Shown here piece after piece: positions 19,101 through 26,558 of a stretch of 64,000 nt of DNA. The position numbers and the translations under genes are program-made. Below the pieces are notes generated by a model. That model made no database searches. It was not told the origin of the DNA and saw only the letters and a program-made list of their open reading frames with translations. How positions within the stretch are numbered: position 1 is the stretch's first letter; every line of letters begins with the position of its first letter. Source of the DNA: an uncultured Clostridia bacterium (lineage in GTDB: Bacteria; Bacillota; Clostridia; Christensenellales; UBA1242); contig CAKVHY010000002.1 of assembly GCA_934754335.1 (NCBI GenBank), positions 62,001-126,000 on the forward strand, written 5' to 3'.

Positions 19101-19681
19101 CAATTATTCCTAATACTGTAACAAGCATAGAATCTAATGCATTTTATGGATGCGTTGGCTTAACAAGTATAGTTATTCCAGAGAGTGTAACAAGTATAGG
19201 GCTAGGTGCTTTTGCGTATTGTCGCGATTTGATAAGTATAAATGTTGCAAATGGGAATACTATATATGATAGTAGAGATAATTGCAACGCGGTTATTGAA
19301 ACATCAAGTAATAAATTGATTGTAGGCTGTAAAAATACAATTATTCCAACTTCAGTAACAGCAATTGGTAAAGGAGCATTTGAAGGTCATAGTGGATTAA
19401 CTAATATAGAAATATCAGATAATGTGATAAGTATTGATTCTTCTGCATTTGCATGTTGTTCTGGATTAAAAATGATATTTATTCCAAGTTCTGTTTCAAC
19501 TTTATCAAATTATTCAAATTTATATTCGATTGTATTTAGAGGATGTTCTTCAAGATTAAAAATATATTGTGAAGTACCAGAGCCTCTTTCAAGTTGGATA
19601 GAGTCGTGGAATTGGTATGATGAGAATTTAGACTTAGAAACTCATTATGGTGTAACCCGTGCTGAATTTGATGCTTTATAA
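16127..19681 (+). CDS. BspA-like leucine-rich-repeat surface protein 1
   Basis: 1,184 residues. Residues 1-27 are a signal peptide or signal anchor. Residues about 30-215 form a beta-rich module shared with the two other BspA-like proteins here (VSWTAQEGVNLEFWA, GDLSCDF, NNPGAITFEYNVKNNSL). Residues about 219-290 resemble an InlB-type B repeat with the STGWFLDEEL core. From about 318 to the C-terminus run many LRR_5/BspA units of 23 residues, with consensus of the form LTSITIPxSVTSIGxxAFxxC. Four inserted YDSRDNCNAII blocks interrupt them. The protein ends with a Trp-rich segment (SWIESWNWYD) and has no LPxTG or membrane anchor. BspA-type proteins bind host matrix or other bacteria; that role here is inferred from the family. 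AAAAGGTGA precedes the ATG. Confidence 0.9.
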   Translation: MKKSTKIITTIVAIVLVCAGMAIGIYAATIGGATISANVSWTAQEGVNLEFWAKATGGSEEKEVKRRTIGPSTTNQEAVITGDLSCDFVDNTKDDGVNNPGAITFEYNVKNNSLTKLRVRVTKNPKAEDESGTSANDHKPKVVLSSSIDGGASNLTTVTGNNGCVLETNQVLKFTVVLSLASGGTGKMNADTGLGTNFDAGVNFNFNVAGFSSGTESNSINTIVDGIKATTPLSEASASGQTLGEFLSLREPEVSTGWFLDEELTKAVTEQNLNAEIREDAETSNLYCRTASTDGLKFILSSDGKSYLVEAEDSSTISGEVVIPNKHQGLPVIGLTDAKVNYTSIPTGTGAFFGARNITSVILPNSFKTLGPNAMSYCEGLIKISIPDSVTSLGGSLFGGCTNLGGIVIPASVTEVGAYIFAECTSLTYATLPYSLNSIVNGMFFSCKSLIDVAIPNNVTSIRYSAFDGCKSLTNITIPASVTIIDQNALTRCESLTSINIPASVTTVGINAFLDCGHLEEVTIENGVTRIDANAFEKCVSLKEIKIPNSVTYIGEAIFKHCSSLTSAILSNKIKVITPYAFYSCVNLQNITIPSNIVIDKYAFSGCEELVSVSQLDNTETSGGVSVGENAFRGCTKLTNFDVDIEGLSSDAFRDCSSLSTLTLINSNNLKTISVRAFYGCKNLTSIVIPSSVTSIKSTAFQGCSGLTSIFIPQSVTSIGVSAFDDCSSLQSIEVESGNTKYDSRDNCNAIIESASNKLITGCKTTVIPNTVTSIGASAFVGSGITSITIPDSVTSINNLAFACCTKLSSVTIGKGVTEIWNQVFQGCTSLTSIIIPKNVTSIRTLTFADCTSLQSIVVESGNTKYDSRDNCNAIIETASNTLIQGCKTTVIPNTVKIIGYSSFSGCSDLTSIEIPNSVESMESYAFENCTGLISIVIPANLISIEKSVFSNCNSLANIKVESGNTKYDSRDNCNAIIETASNTLIFGCKSTIIPNTVTSIESNAFYGCVGLTSIVIPESVTSIGLGAFAYCRDLISINVANGNTIYDSRDNCNAVIETSSNKLIVGCKNTIIPTSVTAIGKGAFEGHSGLTNIEISDNVISIDSSAFACCSGLKMIFIPSSVSTLSNYSNLYSIVFRGCSSRLKIYCEVPEPLSSWIESWNWYDENLDLETHYGVTRAEFDAL
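18339..19360 (+). repeat. Four YDSRDNCNAII insert repeats inside BspA 1
   Basis: Blocks of about 115 bases begin near 18339, 18711, 19017 and 19251. Each encodes GNTxYDSRDNCNA followed by a strand and IIPxxV. Related single copies lie in BspA 2 (near 28027) and BspA 3 (near 48950). DNA identity between copies is high: long runs match exactly between 18711, 19017 and 28027. Confidence 0.8.
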
Positions 19682-19705
19682 AAAAACTCCCGAAGGGGAG
19701 TTTTT
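19681..19705 (+). terminator. Bidirectional terminator between BspA 1 and DUF4364 gene
   Basis: CTCCC (19687-19691) pairs with GGGAG (19696-19700), flanked by A6 on the left and T5 on the right, so it can stop transcription from both converging genes. Confidence 0.85.
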
Positions 19706-19785
19706 ACTTTTTATATCAATTAGATTAAGTTGTTCTTTGAAATCTATTAATTGGCTTCAACTAAAAAGATTTTTAGTTTAAATCT

Positions 19786-20346
19786 TTACTCATTGTTATC
19801 TATAAAATTATCATACAAGAATTCAAAGATTTGTGGGGCTTTATTTGTCCATTTATTGCAAGCGTTTATTGCAGTACTTTTATTTGGTGCTTTTAAATTT
19901 ATTTCTAGCAAAGAAGTATTAACCATAGGTTCTCTAATTCTAAGAGTAACCCTATAAGAGCCTTCAGGCATCTTAACATATTCGCTAACATATTCTTGAT
20001 TTCTTTTAAATGTCATTCTATTTTCTTTAGCGAACGTATCAATTCCTTCTCTAATAGAAACTGGGATTCTTTGATAAAAATGGCTCAAACATTCTCTGCC
20101 TGCATATGTGATTGCATATCTAACTTCTTCTTTATTTACATTTTCATAAGTGCTATCCACTGTGTAAATAAATCCCATTTCTTGCAACTGAGAAATAATT
20201 TCAATACAATCCATATAAGTTATTTTTAACCAATAATCTCTAGTTACGATATCTATAATACTATGCTGGGTTAGTGGAATTTCCATTTTATCTAGGATAA
20301 ATAAAACTTTTAATTTGTCAACAATATCTTCTGTGGGAATATTCAT
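19786..20346 (-). CDS. DUF4364 family protein, putative winged-helix regulator
   Basis: The 186-residue protein matches the clostridial DUF4364 family. The N-terminal half (KLKVLFILDKMEIPLTQHSI, then a helix and IISQLQEMGFIY) has the pattern of a winged-helix DNA-binding domain. The C-terminal half is an alpha/beta domain with VTLRIREP. A longer frame begins 12 bases upstream, but the ATG at 20346 is preceded by GGAGAGAG at good spacing and is preferred. It has its own promoter and converges on BspA 1, sharing a terminator. The target and signal are unknown. Confidence 0.8.
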   Translation of the reverse strand: MNIPTEDIVDKLKVLFILDKMEIPLTQHSIIDIVTRDYWLKITYMDCIEIISQLQEMGFIYTVDSTYENVNKEEVRYAITYAGRECLSHFYQRIPVSIREGIDTFAKENRMTFKRNQEYVSEYVKMPEGSYRVTLRIREPMVNTSLLEINLKAPNKSTAINACNKWTNKAPQIFEFLYDNFIDNNE

Positions 20347-20374
20347 ATCTCTCTCCATAAATAATTTCAGAGTT

Positions 20375-20402
20375 ATTATATCATAACCTTAAAAAAATTC
20401 AA
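20375..20402 (-). promoter_or_regulatory. Promoter of the DUF4364 gene
   Basis: On the minus strand: TTGAAT (20402-20397), 16-bp spacer, TATAAT (20380-20375), 29 bases before the chosen start. Confidence 0.6.
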
Positions 20403-20505
20403 ATACTAAATTTAAAATTTATATGGTTTAGATTTATAAAAATTAATAAATTTGTATAAAAAGTCATTATTTATTAAGATTTAATAGAAAAATGTTTTAA
20501 AATGT

Positions 20506-20534
20506 TTGGAAATTGCAAATAAAGTTTATATAAT
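20506..20534 (+). promoter_or_regulatory. Promoter of the gene at 20556
   Basis: TTGGAA (20506-20511), 17-bp spacer, TATAAT (20529-20534), the same hexamers as the HU promoter at 9921. AGGAG follows at 20541. Confidence 0.5.
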
Positions 20535-20555
20535 ATTATAAGGAGTTTTTGAGCC

Positions 20556-21341
20556 TTGAGTGTTATTATAGAGAGTGAAAAAGGGAAAGTTTTAGAGTTT
20601 TTTGATGCTCTAGATGAAATGATTTCAGGGAAGTTTATTCTTTCCGACGTTAAAATTTCAAAAATTCTTAAGATTATAGCGGGATGTGAAACGCTATATA
20701 ATCTTTTTGCAAAATGTTTAATAGATTTTAATTTTAAGCAAGAAATGAAAGATAGCATTGTTTCTAAAAAGACCAATGGTGGATTTATTGTTTTGCCAGA
20801 GGACGATAACAAGAAGATTGCTTATATTTTTCATTTGTTTGTTCAGGTGGATAATAAAAAGATAAATTTGCAAAACTTTATTAATGAATACTTTTTCAAT
20901 CCCGATGGCTATAATTTTAGTTATGCCAACTTTTCTAGAAACATGCTTATTCCTTTCAAAGATGCAGTTCAGAATGCATTAGAGATAGATGAAGGCGATG
21001 GCTATCAAGAAACTAACAACAATAAGGAAGATGAAGAAATGGAAAAAGAATACGAAAAGAATGATAATGCAGATTTAAAAATGCTTTATGCTAAATTAAT
21101 GGTTAGTTTGAGCGACCTTTATTCTGCAGTTTTGAAAGATAATAAAATTAAGATGGAGCAAAAAGAAGAAGTTTATATCATAGTTTCTGCTCTTAATGAA
21201 GCCACAAGGATTCAAAATATAAGAATCATTAACGCTTTAATTATTCCGCTTGAATACGTTTTGAAAAAAAATAAGAAGATTAGACCTTATTATAATGTTG
21301 TTCAAGACGATCTTTGCGAAATCTATGATGCTTTGCAATAA
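20556..21341 (+). CDS. Uncharacterised cytoplasmic protein
   Basis: 261 residues, family not recognised. It starts with TTG; AGGAG (20541-20545) is 10 bases upstream, and no other in-frame start lies before residue 22. The N-terminal 130 residues are mixed alpha/beta with no membrane segment or signal. Residues about 145-175 are a very acidic low-complexity linker (NNNKEDEEMEKEYEKNDN). The last 85 residues look all-helical with an amphipathic pattern. Two-domain, linker-joined architecture suggests a protein-protein adaptor, but nothing specific can be said. It converges on ylbJ with only one base between the two stop codons. Confidence 0.75.
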   Translation: MSVIIESEKGKVLEFFDALDEMISGKFILSDVKISKILKIIAGCETLYNLFAKCLIDFNFKQEMKDSIVSKKTNGGFIVLPEDDNKKIAYIFHLFVQVDNKKINLQNFINEYFFNPDGYNFSYANFSRNMLIPFKDAVQNALEIDEGDGYQETNNNKEDEEMEKEYEKNDNADLKMLYAKLMVSLSDLYSAVLKDNKIKMEQKEEVYIIVSALNEATRIQNIRIINALIIPLEYVLKKNKKIRPYYNVVQDDLCEIYDALQ

Positions 21342-21342
21342 T

Positions 21343-22314
21343 CTATAGAATTATAAATCCTAATATCAAGGCAAGTGCAAGAGATATTAGGCATTGAGTT
21401 GTTTTTGTTAATAGGTATAGTTTAAAACTTATGCCTATTTTTTTTAGAAATGTGTATGCCTGAAAATGTACTGAAAATCCGCCAAATCCTATCATAACTG
21501 ATGAAAGAACCAGCAATGTTCTTAAGTTTTCAGTGCTCTTACTTAAATCTAGGCAACCCCTTGTAACTTCCACAATTCCATTTAGAAAACTTTGAGTGGC
21601 GTTTACATTAATATTAGGAAACACCATCTTGATAAGTGAAAGCAGGGGAGAGAATACATTGTAGTTATTTAAAATGCTTATAATTAGAAAGAATATTGCC
21701 ACATATCCGCCAATAATTAAAATGCTTTTTATTGAATTAAACATACATTCTTCTAGTATGTTTTTGTTAGAAAACATCTTGGCAATCTGAGCATTATTGT
21801 TTTTTAACCTTTCTTCTTTGCCAATATTTCTATAGATAAGTCCGTTTAATAATGCACTTAAAATATGTACTATTAAAATCATTATGCCAATCATCTGGCT
21901 TTTGAATAATCCAATGCCTATAGTTCCAATTATAAATAAAGGACCGCTTGTGGAAGTATAAGACATAATTCTAGTGGCTTCATTTTTTGTTATAACATTT
22001 TTTTCAAACATATCTGCTGTTAGTTTTGCTCCAACGGGATAACCAGATAATATGCTCATAACAAATATGTATCCGCTAATTCCGCTTGTGTTGTACATTT
22101 TTTTTGTAATTGGACTTAAGTATTTCCCAACTGCTTCAGGAAAACCAAGTTCTGCCAAGAATTTAGTGAAAAAGAAAAAAGGGAAAAGAGCGGGAAGAAC
22201 CGCAGTTGCCCAAACTCTAATTCCGCTTAAGAATGCATCAATATTGTTTGCTGGGTCTATGACCAAAAAAAATAGGACAAGCGTTAGGATTAAAATCAAA
22301 AACTTTTTCTTCAT
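21343..22314 (-). CDS. ylbJ: Sporulation integral membrane protein YlbJ
   Basis: The 323-residue polytopic membrane protein has a nucleoside-recognition (Gate) fold. Motifs of the family are clear: VLPALFPFFFFTKFLAELG, SILSGYPVGAKLTADM and YTSTSGPLFIIGTIG. It is shorter than the B. subtilis protein (about 400), mostly at the C-terminus. YlbJ is sigma-E dependent in Bacillus and needed for spore cortex and heat resistance. AAAGG precedes the ATG. A sigma-E-like promoter lies directly upstream. The gene follows tmcAL in the same direction, recalling the ylbJ-ylbM neighbourhood of Bacillus. Confidence 0.9.
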   Translation of the reverse strand: MKKKFLILILTLVLFFLVIDPANNIDAFLSGIRVWATAVLPALFPFFFFTKFLAELGFPEAVGKYLSPITKKMYNTSGISGYIFVMSILSGYPVGAKLTADMFEKNVITKNEATRIMSYTSTSGPLFIIGTIGIGLFKSQMIGIMILIVHILSALLNGLIYRNIGKEERLKNNNAQIAKMFSNKNILEECMFNSIKSILIIGGYVAIFFLIISILNNYNVFSPLLSLIKMVFPNINVNATQSFLNGIVEVTRGCLDLSKSTENLRTLLVLSSVMIGFGGFSVHFQAYTFLKKIGISFKLYLLTKTTQCLISLALALILGFIIL

Positions 22315-22342
22315 CTAAAAACCTTTTAATATTTCTTTCTAA

Positions 22343-22370
22343 ATTATATTAAAAGACTTTTAAAAATATG
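22343..22370 (-). promoter_or_regulatory. Sigma-E-like promoter for ylbJ
   Basis: On the minus strand: CATATT (22370-22365), 14-bp spacer, AATATAAT (22350-22343), which resembles the Bacillus sigma-E pattern ATATT then CATACAAT. The match of an ylbJ gene with a sigma-E-like site is suggestive, but in DNA this AT-rich it could be chance. Confidence 0.35.
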
Positions 22371-22400
22371 AAAAAGGCTCTGCATTTAAGCAAAGCCTTA
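22371..22400 (-). terminator. Terminator of tmcAL
   Basis: On the minus strand AAGGCT (22399-22394) plus inner pairs fold back on AGCCTT (22379-22374), ending in five T residues. It starts right after the tmcAL stop codon and abuts the ylbJ promoter. Confidence 0.7.
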
Positions 22401-22403
22401 GTT

Positions 22404-23657
22404 TTATTCTATAATTGTTTTTGTATATAAATCAGGTGAATATTTAGGGATTTTTGAACATTTTGTTAGAAGCATGTTATAAACTGCATTTGCATTATCT
22501 TCAATCTCCGCAAGTTTTAAGTATAACTCATCAGGGTCTTTAACGATATTGCTATTTCTAATAATCAAATTTGTGTTTGCTGAAATACTTGAAAGCAAAT
22601 CTTTCCTTGCCGATTTGAAAGCCAAAACTTTAATAAATGGCAATCTATCAATCTTGTAAATTGAGCCCACGCTTTCTTTATCTATATTTAATAATAATCT
22701 TAAAACTATTCTCTTTAACCTTGTAAACGAATATCTTTTAGACTTAACATCAAGAAGAAGTTCTTGAATATTCTTAAATTGTTTCGCACTATCTTTGAAT
22801 TTGTTTTCCAAACCTTCGCTAACGTCATAGATTTCTTTAATTTCGCTCTTTGGTCTTGTTTTAAGGGCATATAGGCATAAGTTTCCAAATAATTCCATGT
22901 TTGGCAATCCAAACACTTTCATTTCTTCTTTTAAATAATTATAGGTTACTTTTGGAACAAGTTTTTTAATAGAGCGAACATTATTTGTTTTATAAAGCCT
23001 TGCTCTAATTGCAGTGGCACTAGTATCTTTTCCGTTAATCTCTTCGCTTAAATAATCGCTATGTTCTCTAACTGTGAATAATGGTTCAATCTCGCTATTT
23101 GTAAGATACAAAGCCTTTAAGTACTCAATCGCCAAAATATTATTAGGTTTTCTTAAGATATTTAAAACTTCAGTTATTTCGCTAAACTCTATAATATCTT
23201 CTCTCATCAACTCTTCTAAAGCCTTTTCTCTAGAAACCGCCATTGAGTTGCCCTGACTTAAATACTTATTTAATCTTTCCTTATATTCCTTTGGTTCTTT
23301 TGCTAAATACTTTGCCACTTCTTTTAATAGTTCAAATTTTGTGGTTTCGCAACCAAAAGATAGGTGAGTAACATTCTCAAACGAGTTTGCAATCTTAACA
23401 CCAGCAAGAGCAAATATTTCAGCGCTAGAGCATGCATAAGCAGTTGGCATTTGAACCACGATATCTGCGCCTGCTTCCAAAGCAATTTTAGAACGTATAT
23501 ATTTATTTGCTATTGCAGGTTCGCCTCTTTGACAGAAGTTGCCTGCCATTATGCACATAACAGCGTCTGCTCCGCTAAGCCTTTTGCTTTCTTCAATATG
23601 TTGTAAATGACCGTAGTGTAAAGGATTATATTCACAAATGATTGCACAAATTTTCAT
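22404..23657 (-). CDS. tmcAL: tRNA(Met) cytidine acetate ligase
   Basis: The 417-residue YlbM/TmcAL protein activates acetate with ATP and acetylates the wobble C34 of elongator tRNA(Met) to ac4C. The N-terminal nucleotidyltransferase domain shows EYNPLHYGHLQHI with the HxGH active-site motif at residues 14-17, then MAGNFCQRGEPAI. The C-terminal part is helical and tRNA-binding. It is divergent from pta across 137 bases, and pta-ackA follow, so the acetate-using tRNA enzyme sits beside the acetate-making pathway, a common clostridial arrangement. GAGGCGAAA precedes the ATG. Confidence 0.94.
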   Translation of the reverse strand: MKICAIICEYNPLHYGHLQHIEESKRLSGADAVMCIMAGNFCQRGEPAIANKYIRSKIALEAGADIVVQMPTAYACSSAEIFALAGVKIANSFENVTHLSFGCETTKFELLKEVAKYLAKEPKEYKERLNKYLSQGNSMAVSREKALEELMREDIIEFSEITEVLNILRKPNNILAIEYLKALYLTNSEIEPLFTVREHSDYLSEEINGKDTSATAIRARLYKTNNVRSIKKLVPKVTYNYLKEEMKVFGLPNMELFGNLCLYALKTRPKSEIKEIYDVSEGLENKFKDSAKQFKNIQELLLDVKSKRYSFTRLKRIVLRLLLNIDKESVGSIYKIDRLPFIKVLAFKSARKDLLSSISANTNLIIRNSNIVKDPDELYLKLAEIEDNANAVYNMLLTKCSKIPKYSPDLYTKTIIE

Positions 23658-23702
23658 ATTTTCGCCTCTTTTTTCTTTACAATGGTTTAAAAATATTGTA
23701 CT

Positions 23703-23739
23703 ATACCTAGAGTTTTAAGTTCTTTAATATTTTAGGTAT
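23703..23739. promoter_or_regulatory. Inverted repeat in the tmcAL/pta divergent region
   Basis: ATACCTA (23703-23709) and TAGGTAT (23733-23739) are exact reverse complements 23 bases apart. The right arm abuts a TATACT box (23740-23745) that could be the pta -10, and the left arm overlaps a minus-strand TATAGT-like box facing tmcAL. It may be an operator for both promoters. Confidence 0.35.
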
Positions 23740-23794
23740 TATACTAAAGATTCAAACTAAATCAAAATAAAATAATAAATAAAGAAGGTCTTTT

Positions 23795-24790
23795 ATGGAA
23801 TTTAAGAGTGATATTGAGAAAAAATGGTTTGAAAAAGCAAAAAGTTTGCAAAAAACTATAGTTTTGCCTGAAGCAAGTTATAGCGATAGAATGGTTAAAG
23901 CAGGCATTAAATGTGCGGAAAATGAAATTGCTAAAATTATATTGTTGGTTAAAAACGATAACGATTTAGATAAATATAATCTTTCTGCTTATCCGAGCAT
24001 TAAGGTTATTAATATAAACACAAGCGAGTATCTTCCTATGCTTGCTGATGCGTTATATTTAAAAAGAAAAGATAAAGGTTTAACTCAAGAAGACGCAATG
24101 AAATTAGTTCATGATGAGGTTTACTTTGCCACAATGATGGTGGAATTATCTTTGGCAGATGGCTTGGTTGCAGGAGCAGAGATTAGTACTTCTAAAACAT
24201 TCAAACCAGCATTGCAAATCATTAAAGGGAAAACTAAACAAACTAAGATTAGTAGTTTCTTTGTTATGGTTAGAGAAAATAATGGCAAGGAAGAAAAATA
24301 TGTTTTGGCTGATTGTGGAATGAATATAAATCCAACCGCTGAAGAAATTAGCGAGATTGCTAAAGACTCAGCAAAGTCGGCAAGAGAGATTGCTTTTGTG
24401 GACGAGCCAAAAGTGGCATTGCTTTCTTATTCCACAAAGGGAAGTGCTGAAGGTGATAGCGCAATTAAGATGAGAGAAGCATTTAATATCTTGGAGAAGA
24501 GCGATGTGGATTTCATTTACGATGGTGAAATTCAATTAGATGCATCAATCGTTCCTGAAGTTGCAAAGTTAAAATGCCCAAATTCTAAATTGAAGGGAGA
24601 AGCAAATGTTCTTGTGTTCCCAGATTTGGAAAGTGGAAATATTGGTTATAAATTAATGGCAAGATTTGGTGGATTTAAGGCATATGGCCCAGTGGCTCAA
24701 GGCATGAGAAAACCTATAAATGATGTTAGTCGTGGTGCAACAGTTGATGAAATTGTGGTTACAATTGCAATAACTGCTATTCAAGATTAA
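23795..24790 (+). CDS. pta: Phosphate acetyltransferase
   Basis: Converts acetyl-CoA and phosphate to acetyl phosphate and CoA. The 331-residue single-domain form is typical of Firmicutes. Family motifs include TIVLPEASYSDRM-like start, VYFATMMVELSLADGLVAGA, ADCGMNINP, VALLSYSTKGSAEGD and LVFPDLESGNIGYK. AGAAGG precedes the ATG. ackA follows 68 bases later with its own likely promoter, so the two form the fermentation branch that yields ATP and acetate. Confidence 0.96.
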   Translation: MEFKSDIEKKWFEKAKSLQKTIVLPEASYSDRMVKAGIKCAENEIAKIILLVKNDNDLDKYNLSAYPSIKVININTSEYLPMLADALYLKRKDKGLTQEDAMKLVHDEVYFATMMVELSLADGLVAGAEISTSKTFKPALQIIKGKTKQTKISSFFVMVRENNGKEEKYVLADCGMNINPTAEEISEIAKDSAKSAREIAFVDEPKVALLSYSTKGSAEGDSAIKMREAFNILEKSDVDFIYDGEIQLDASIVPEVAKLKCPNSKLKGEANVLVFPDLESGNIGYKLMARFGGFKAYGPVAQGMRKPINDVSRGATVDEIVVTIAITAIQD

Positions 24791-24798
24791 AAATTGTC

Positions 24799-24827
24799 TT
24801 GCAAAAATTTGCGGATTATGATATAAA
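24799..24827 (+). promoter_or_regulatory. Internal promoter for ackA
   Basis: TTGCAA (24799-24804), 17-bp spacer, TATAAA (24822-24827), located 8 bases after the pta stop codon. Confidence 0.5.
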
Positions 24828-24858
24828 TTATGTATATTAAATGTAAGGAAGTTAGATT

Positions 24859-26052
24859 ATGAAAATTTTAGTTATTAATGCTGGCTCTAGTTCTCTTAAA
24901 TTCCAACTTATTGATATGGATAACGAGAATGTTATAGCAAAAGGCAACGTTGAAAGAATTAACGATAATGGTTCTTTCTTAAATTACAAAGCCAATGGCA
25001 AGAGCGAAAAGTTTGAGAAGGTTATTAAAAACCATACAGAAGCCATGGATATCGTTATTGAGAAGTTAACAGATAAAGAAATTGGCGTTATTAAAAGTGT
25101 AGATGAAATTAATGCATTTGGTCATAGAGTTGTAAATGTTGGCGAAAAGTACTTTGATAGTTGTATTGTTACAAAAGAAATTTTGGAAGATTTCAAAGCA
25201 AATGTGGATTTCTCTCCGCTTCATGTTCCGGGTGCTATTGCAGGAATTGAAGCATGTATGAGTATCTGCCCAGATAAGAAAAACGTGGCAGTTTTCGATA
25301 TCGGTTTCCATAAAACATTAAAGCCAGAAGCATATCTTTATGCAATTCCAAAAAGATATTATGATGAATATAAAATCCGTAGATATGGTGCACATGGTAC
25401 AAGCCATATGTATGTTGCAAATGAATGCGCTAAGTATTTAGGTCAAGATATTAAAGATTTGAAAATCATTACTTGTCATTTGGGTGGCGGTGCTAGTATT
25501 ACTGCAGTTCAAAATGGTGAAAGTATTGATACTTCTATGGGCTTAACTCCGCTTGAAGGAATTATGATGAACACAAGAAGTGGAGACCTAGACCCAGCAG
25601 TTATTGAATATATCTGCAATAAAGAAGGAAAAACTGTTAGTGAAGTTCTAACAATGCTTAATAAAGAAAGCGGACTTTTGGGCATTAACGGAAAAGTTTC
25701 AGATATGAGAGATATCACAGCAAATCTTGATGACCCAGATATTAAACTTTCTTTTGATATGTACACAAGAAGAATTAAGAAGTATATTGGAGCATATATC
25801 GCATTGATGGACGGGGTGGACGCAATTGTGTTCACAGCAGGCATTGGCGAAAACACTCCTGAACTTAGAAGGGACGTTTTGGAGTCATTTAATTATATTG
25901 GCTTGAAGATAGACCCTGATAAAAATTTCAATATTGAAAGAGGTTCTTTTGCAGATATCACTGCTGAAGGCTCAAAGGTTAAAGTTTTGGTTATTCCAAC
26001 TGATGAAGAGATGGTTATAGCAAAACAAACTAAATTCCTTGCGGAAAAATAA
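24859..26052 (+). CDS. ackA: Acetate kinase
   Basis: Makes ATP and acetate from acetyl phosphate. The 397-residue ASKHA-fold enzyme starts with the diagnostic MKILVINAGSSSLKFQL and contains HRVVNVGEKYF, FDIGFHKTL, GAHGTSHMYV (catalytic region), CHLGGGASITAV and the nucleotide-binding FTAGIGENTP. TAAGGAAG precedes the ATG. It follows pta and precedes rpmF; clostridia often have DUF177 (ylbN) between ackA and rpmF, and it is absent here. Confidence 0.97.
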   Translation: MKILVINAGSSSLKFQLIDMDNENVIAKGNVERINDNGSFLNYKANGKSEKFEKVIKNHTEAMDIVIEKLTDKEIGVIKSVDEINAFGHRVVNVGEKYFDSCIVTKEILEDFKANVDFSPLHVPGAIAGIEACMSICPDKKNVAVFDIGFHKTLKPEAYLYAIPKRYYDEYKIRRYGAHGTSHMYVANECAKYLGQDIKDLKIITCHLGGGASITAVQNGESIDTSMGLTPLEGIMMNTRSGDLDPAVIEYICNKEGKTVSEVLTMLNKESGLLGINGKVSDMRDITANLDDPDIKLSFDMYTRRIKKYIGAYIALMDGVDAIVFTAGIGENTPELRRDVLESFNYIGLKIDPDKNFNIERGSFADITAEGSKVKVLVIPTDEEMVIAKQTKFLAEK

Positions 26053-26071
26053 AAAAGTTTTGTTTAACTAA

Positions 26072-26100
26072 TTGACAAAATATAAATAATACTATATAAT
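26072..26100 (+). promoter_or_regulatory. Consensus SigA promoter of rpmF
   Basis: TTGACA (26072-26077), 17-bp spacer, TATAAT (26095-26100): a perfect vegetative promoter, as expected for a ribosomal protein gene. Confidence 0.85.
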
Positions 26101-26136
26101 TAGTGCCGATAAATAATAAAATAAGGAGGTGTAACA

Positions 26137-26331
26137 ATGATAGCACCTAAGGGAAAAGTTTCAAAAGCAAGGCGTAATTCTAGAAAAGCAAACTGGAAAA
26201 TTACTGCACCTTCTTTAGTTGAGTGTCCTCATTGTCATCAATTAAAAGCACCACATATTGTTTGTAAACAATGTGGATACTATGATGGTGAAGAAAAAGT
26301 TAAAGTCGCTAAAGAAAAGAAAGAAAATTAA
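26137..26331 (+). CDS. rpmF: 50S ribosomal protein L32
   Basis: 64 residues. The start MIAPKGKVSKARRNSRKANW matches L32 apart from Ile in place of the usual Ala-Val. The zinc-binding four-Cys form is present (CPHC, then CKQC), so this is the Zn+ version. AAGGAGGTG gives a near-perfect ribosome site. It is monocistronic between a consensus promoter and a hairpin terminator. Confidence 0.96.
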   Translation: MIAPKGKVSKARRNSRKANWKITAPSLVECPHCHQLKAPHIVCKQCGYYDGEEKVKVAKEKKEN

Positions 26332-26356
26332 TTTTTGCTAAAATATAATAATTTTG

Positions 26357-26387
26357 AAAGACTATTGATTTCTCAATAGCCTTTTTT
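26357..26387 (+). terminator. Terminator of rpmF
   Basis: CTATTGA (26362-26368), 4-base loop, TCAATAG (26373-26379), then CC and six T residues. Confidence 0.75.
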
Positions 26388-26528
26388 GTTGACTATATAA
26401 AGATAATGTAATTTTTATGTTTTTGAAATGTGGAAAACTTAAAATGAAGGAAATTATATGAATTTTTAAAGAATATGGAAAAAATGTGAAAATCTTAATA
26501 ATTTTTTTTTAAAATGGTGAAAATTTTG

Positions 26529-26558
26529 TTGATAGGGTGTTGGGGGGTATGATATAAT
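26529..26558 (+). promoter_or_regulatory. Promoter of BspA-like gene 2
   Basis: TTGATA (26529-26534), 18-bp spacer, TATAAT (26553-26558). The spacer contains the left arm of the 12-bp inverted repeat, so the -35 lies outside and the -10 inside the repeat-bounded segment. Confidence 0.6.

Noticed and set aside
18339..19360. Regular repeats in BspA 1 as a CRISPR array.
   Set aside because: The repeats are in frame, encode the YDSRDNCNAII insert and have LRR-coding sequence between them; there are no cas genes or short unique spacers.
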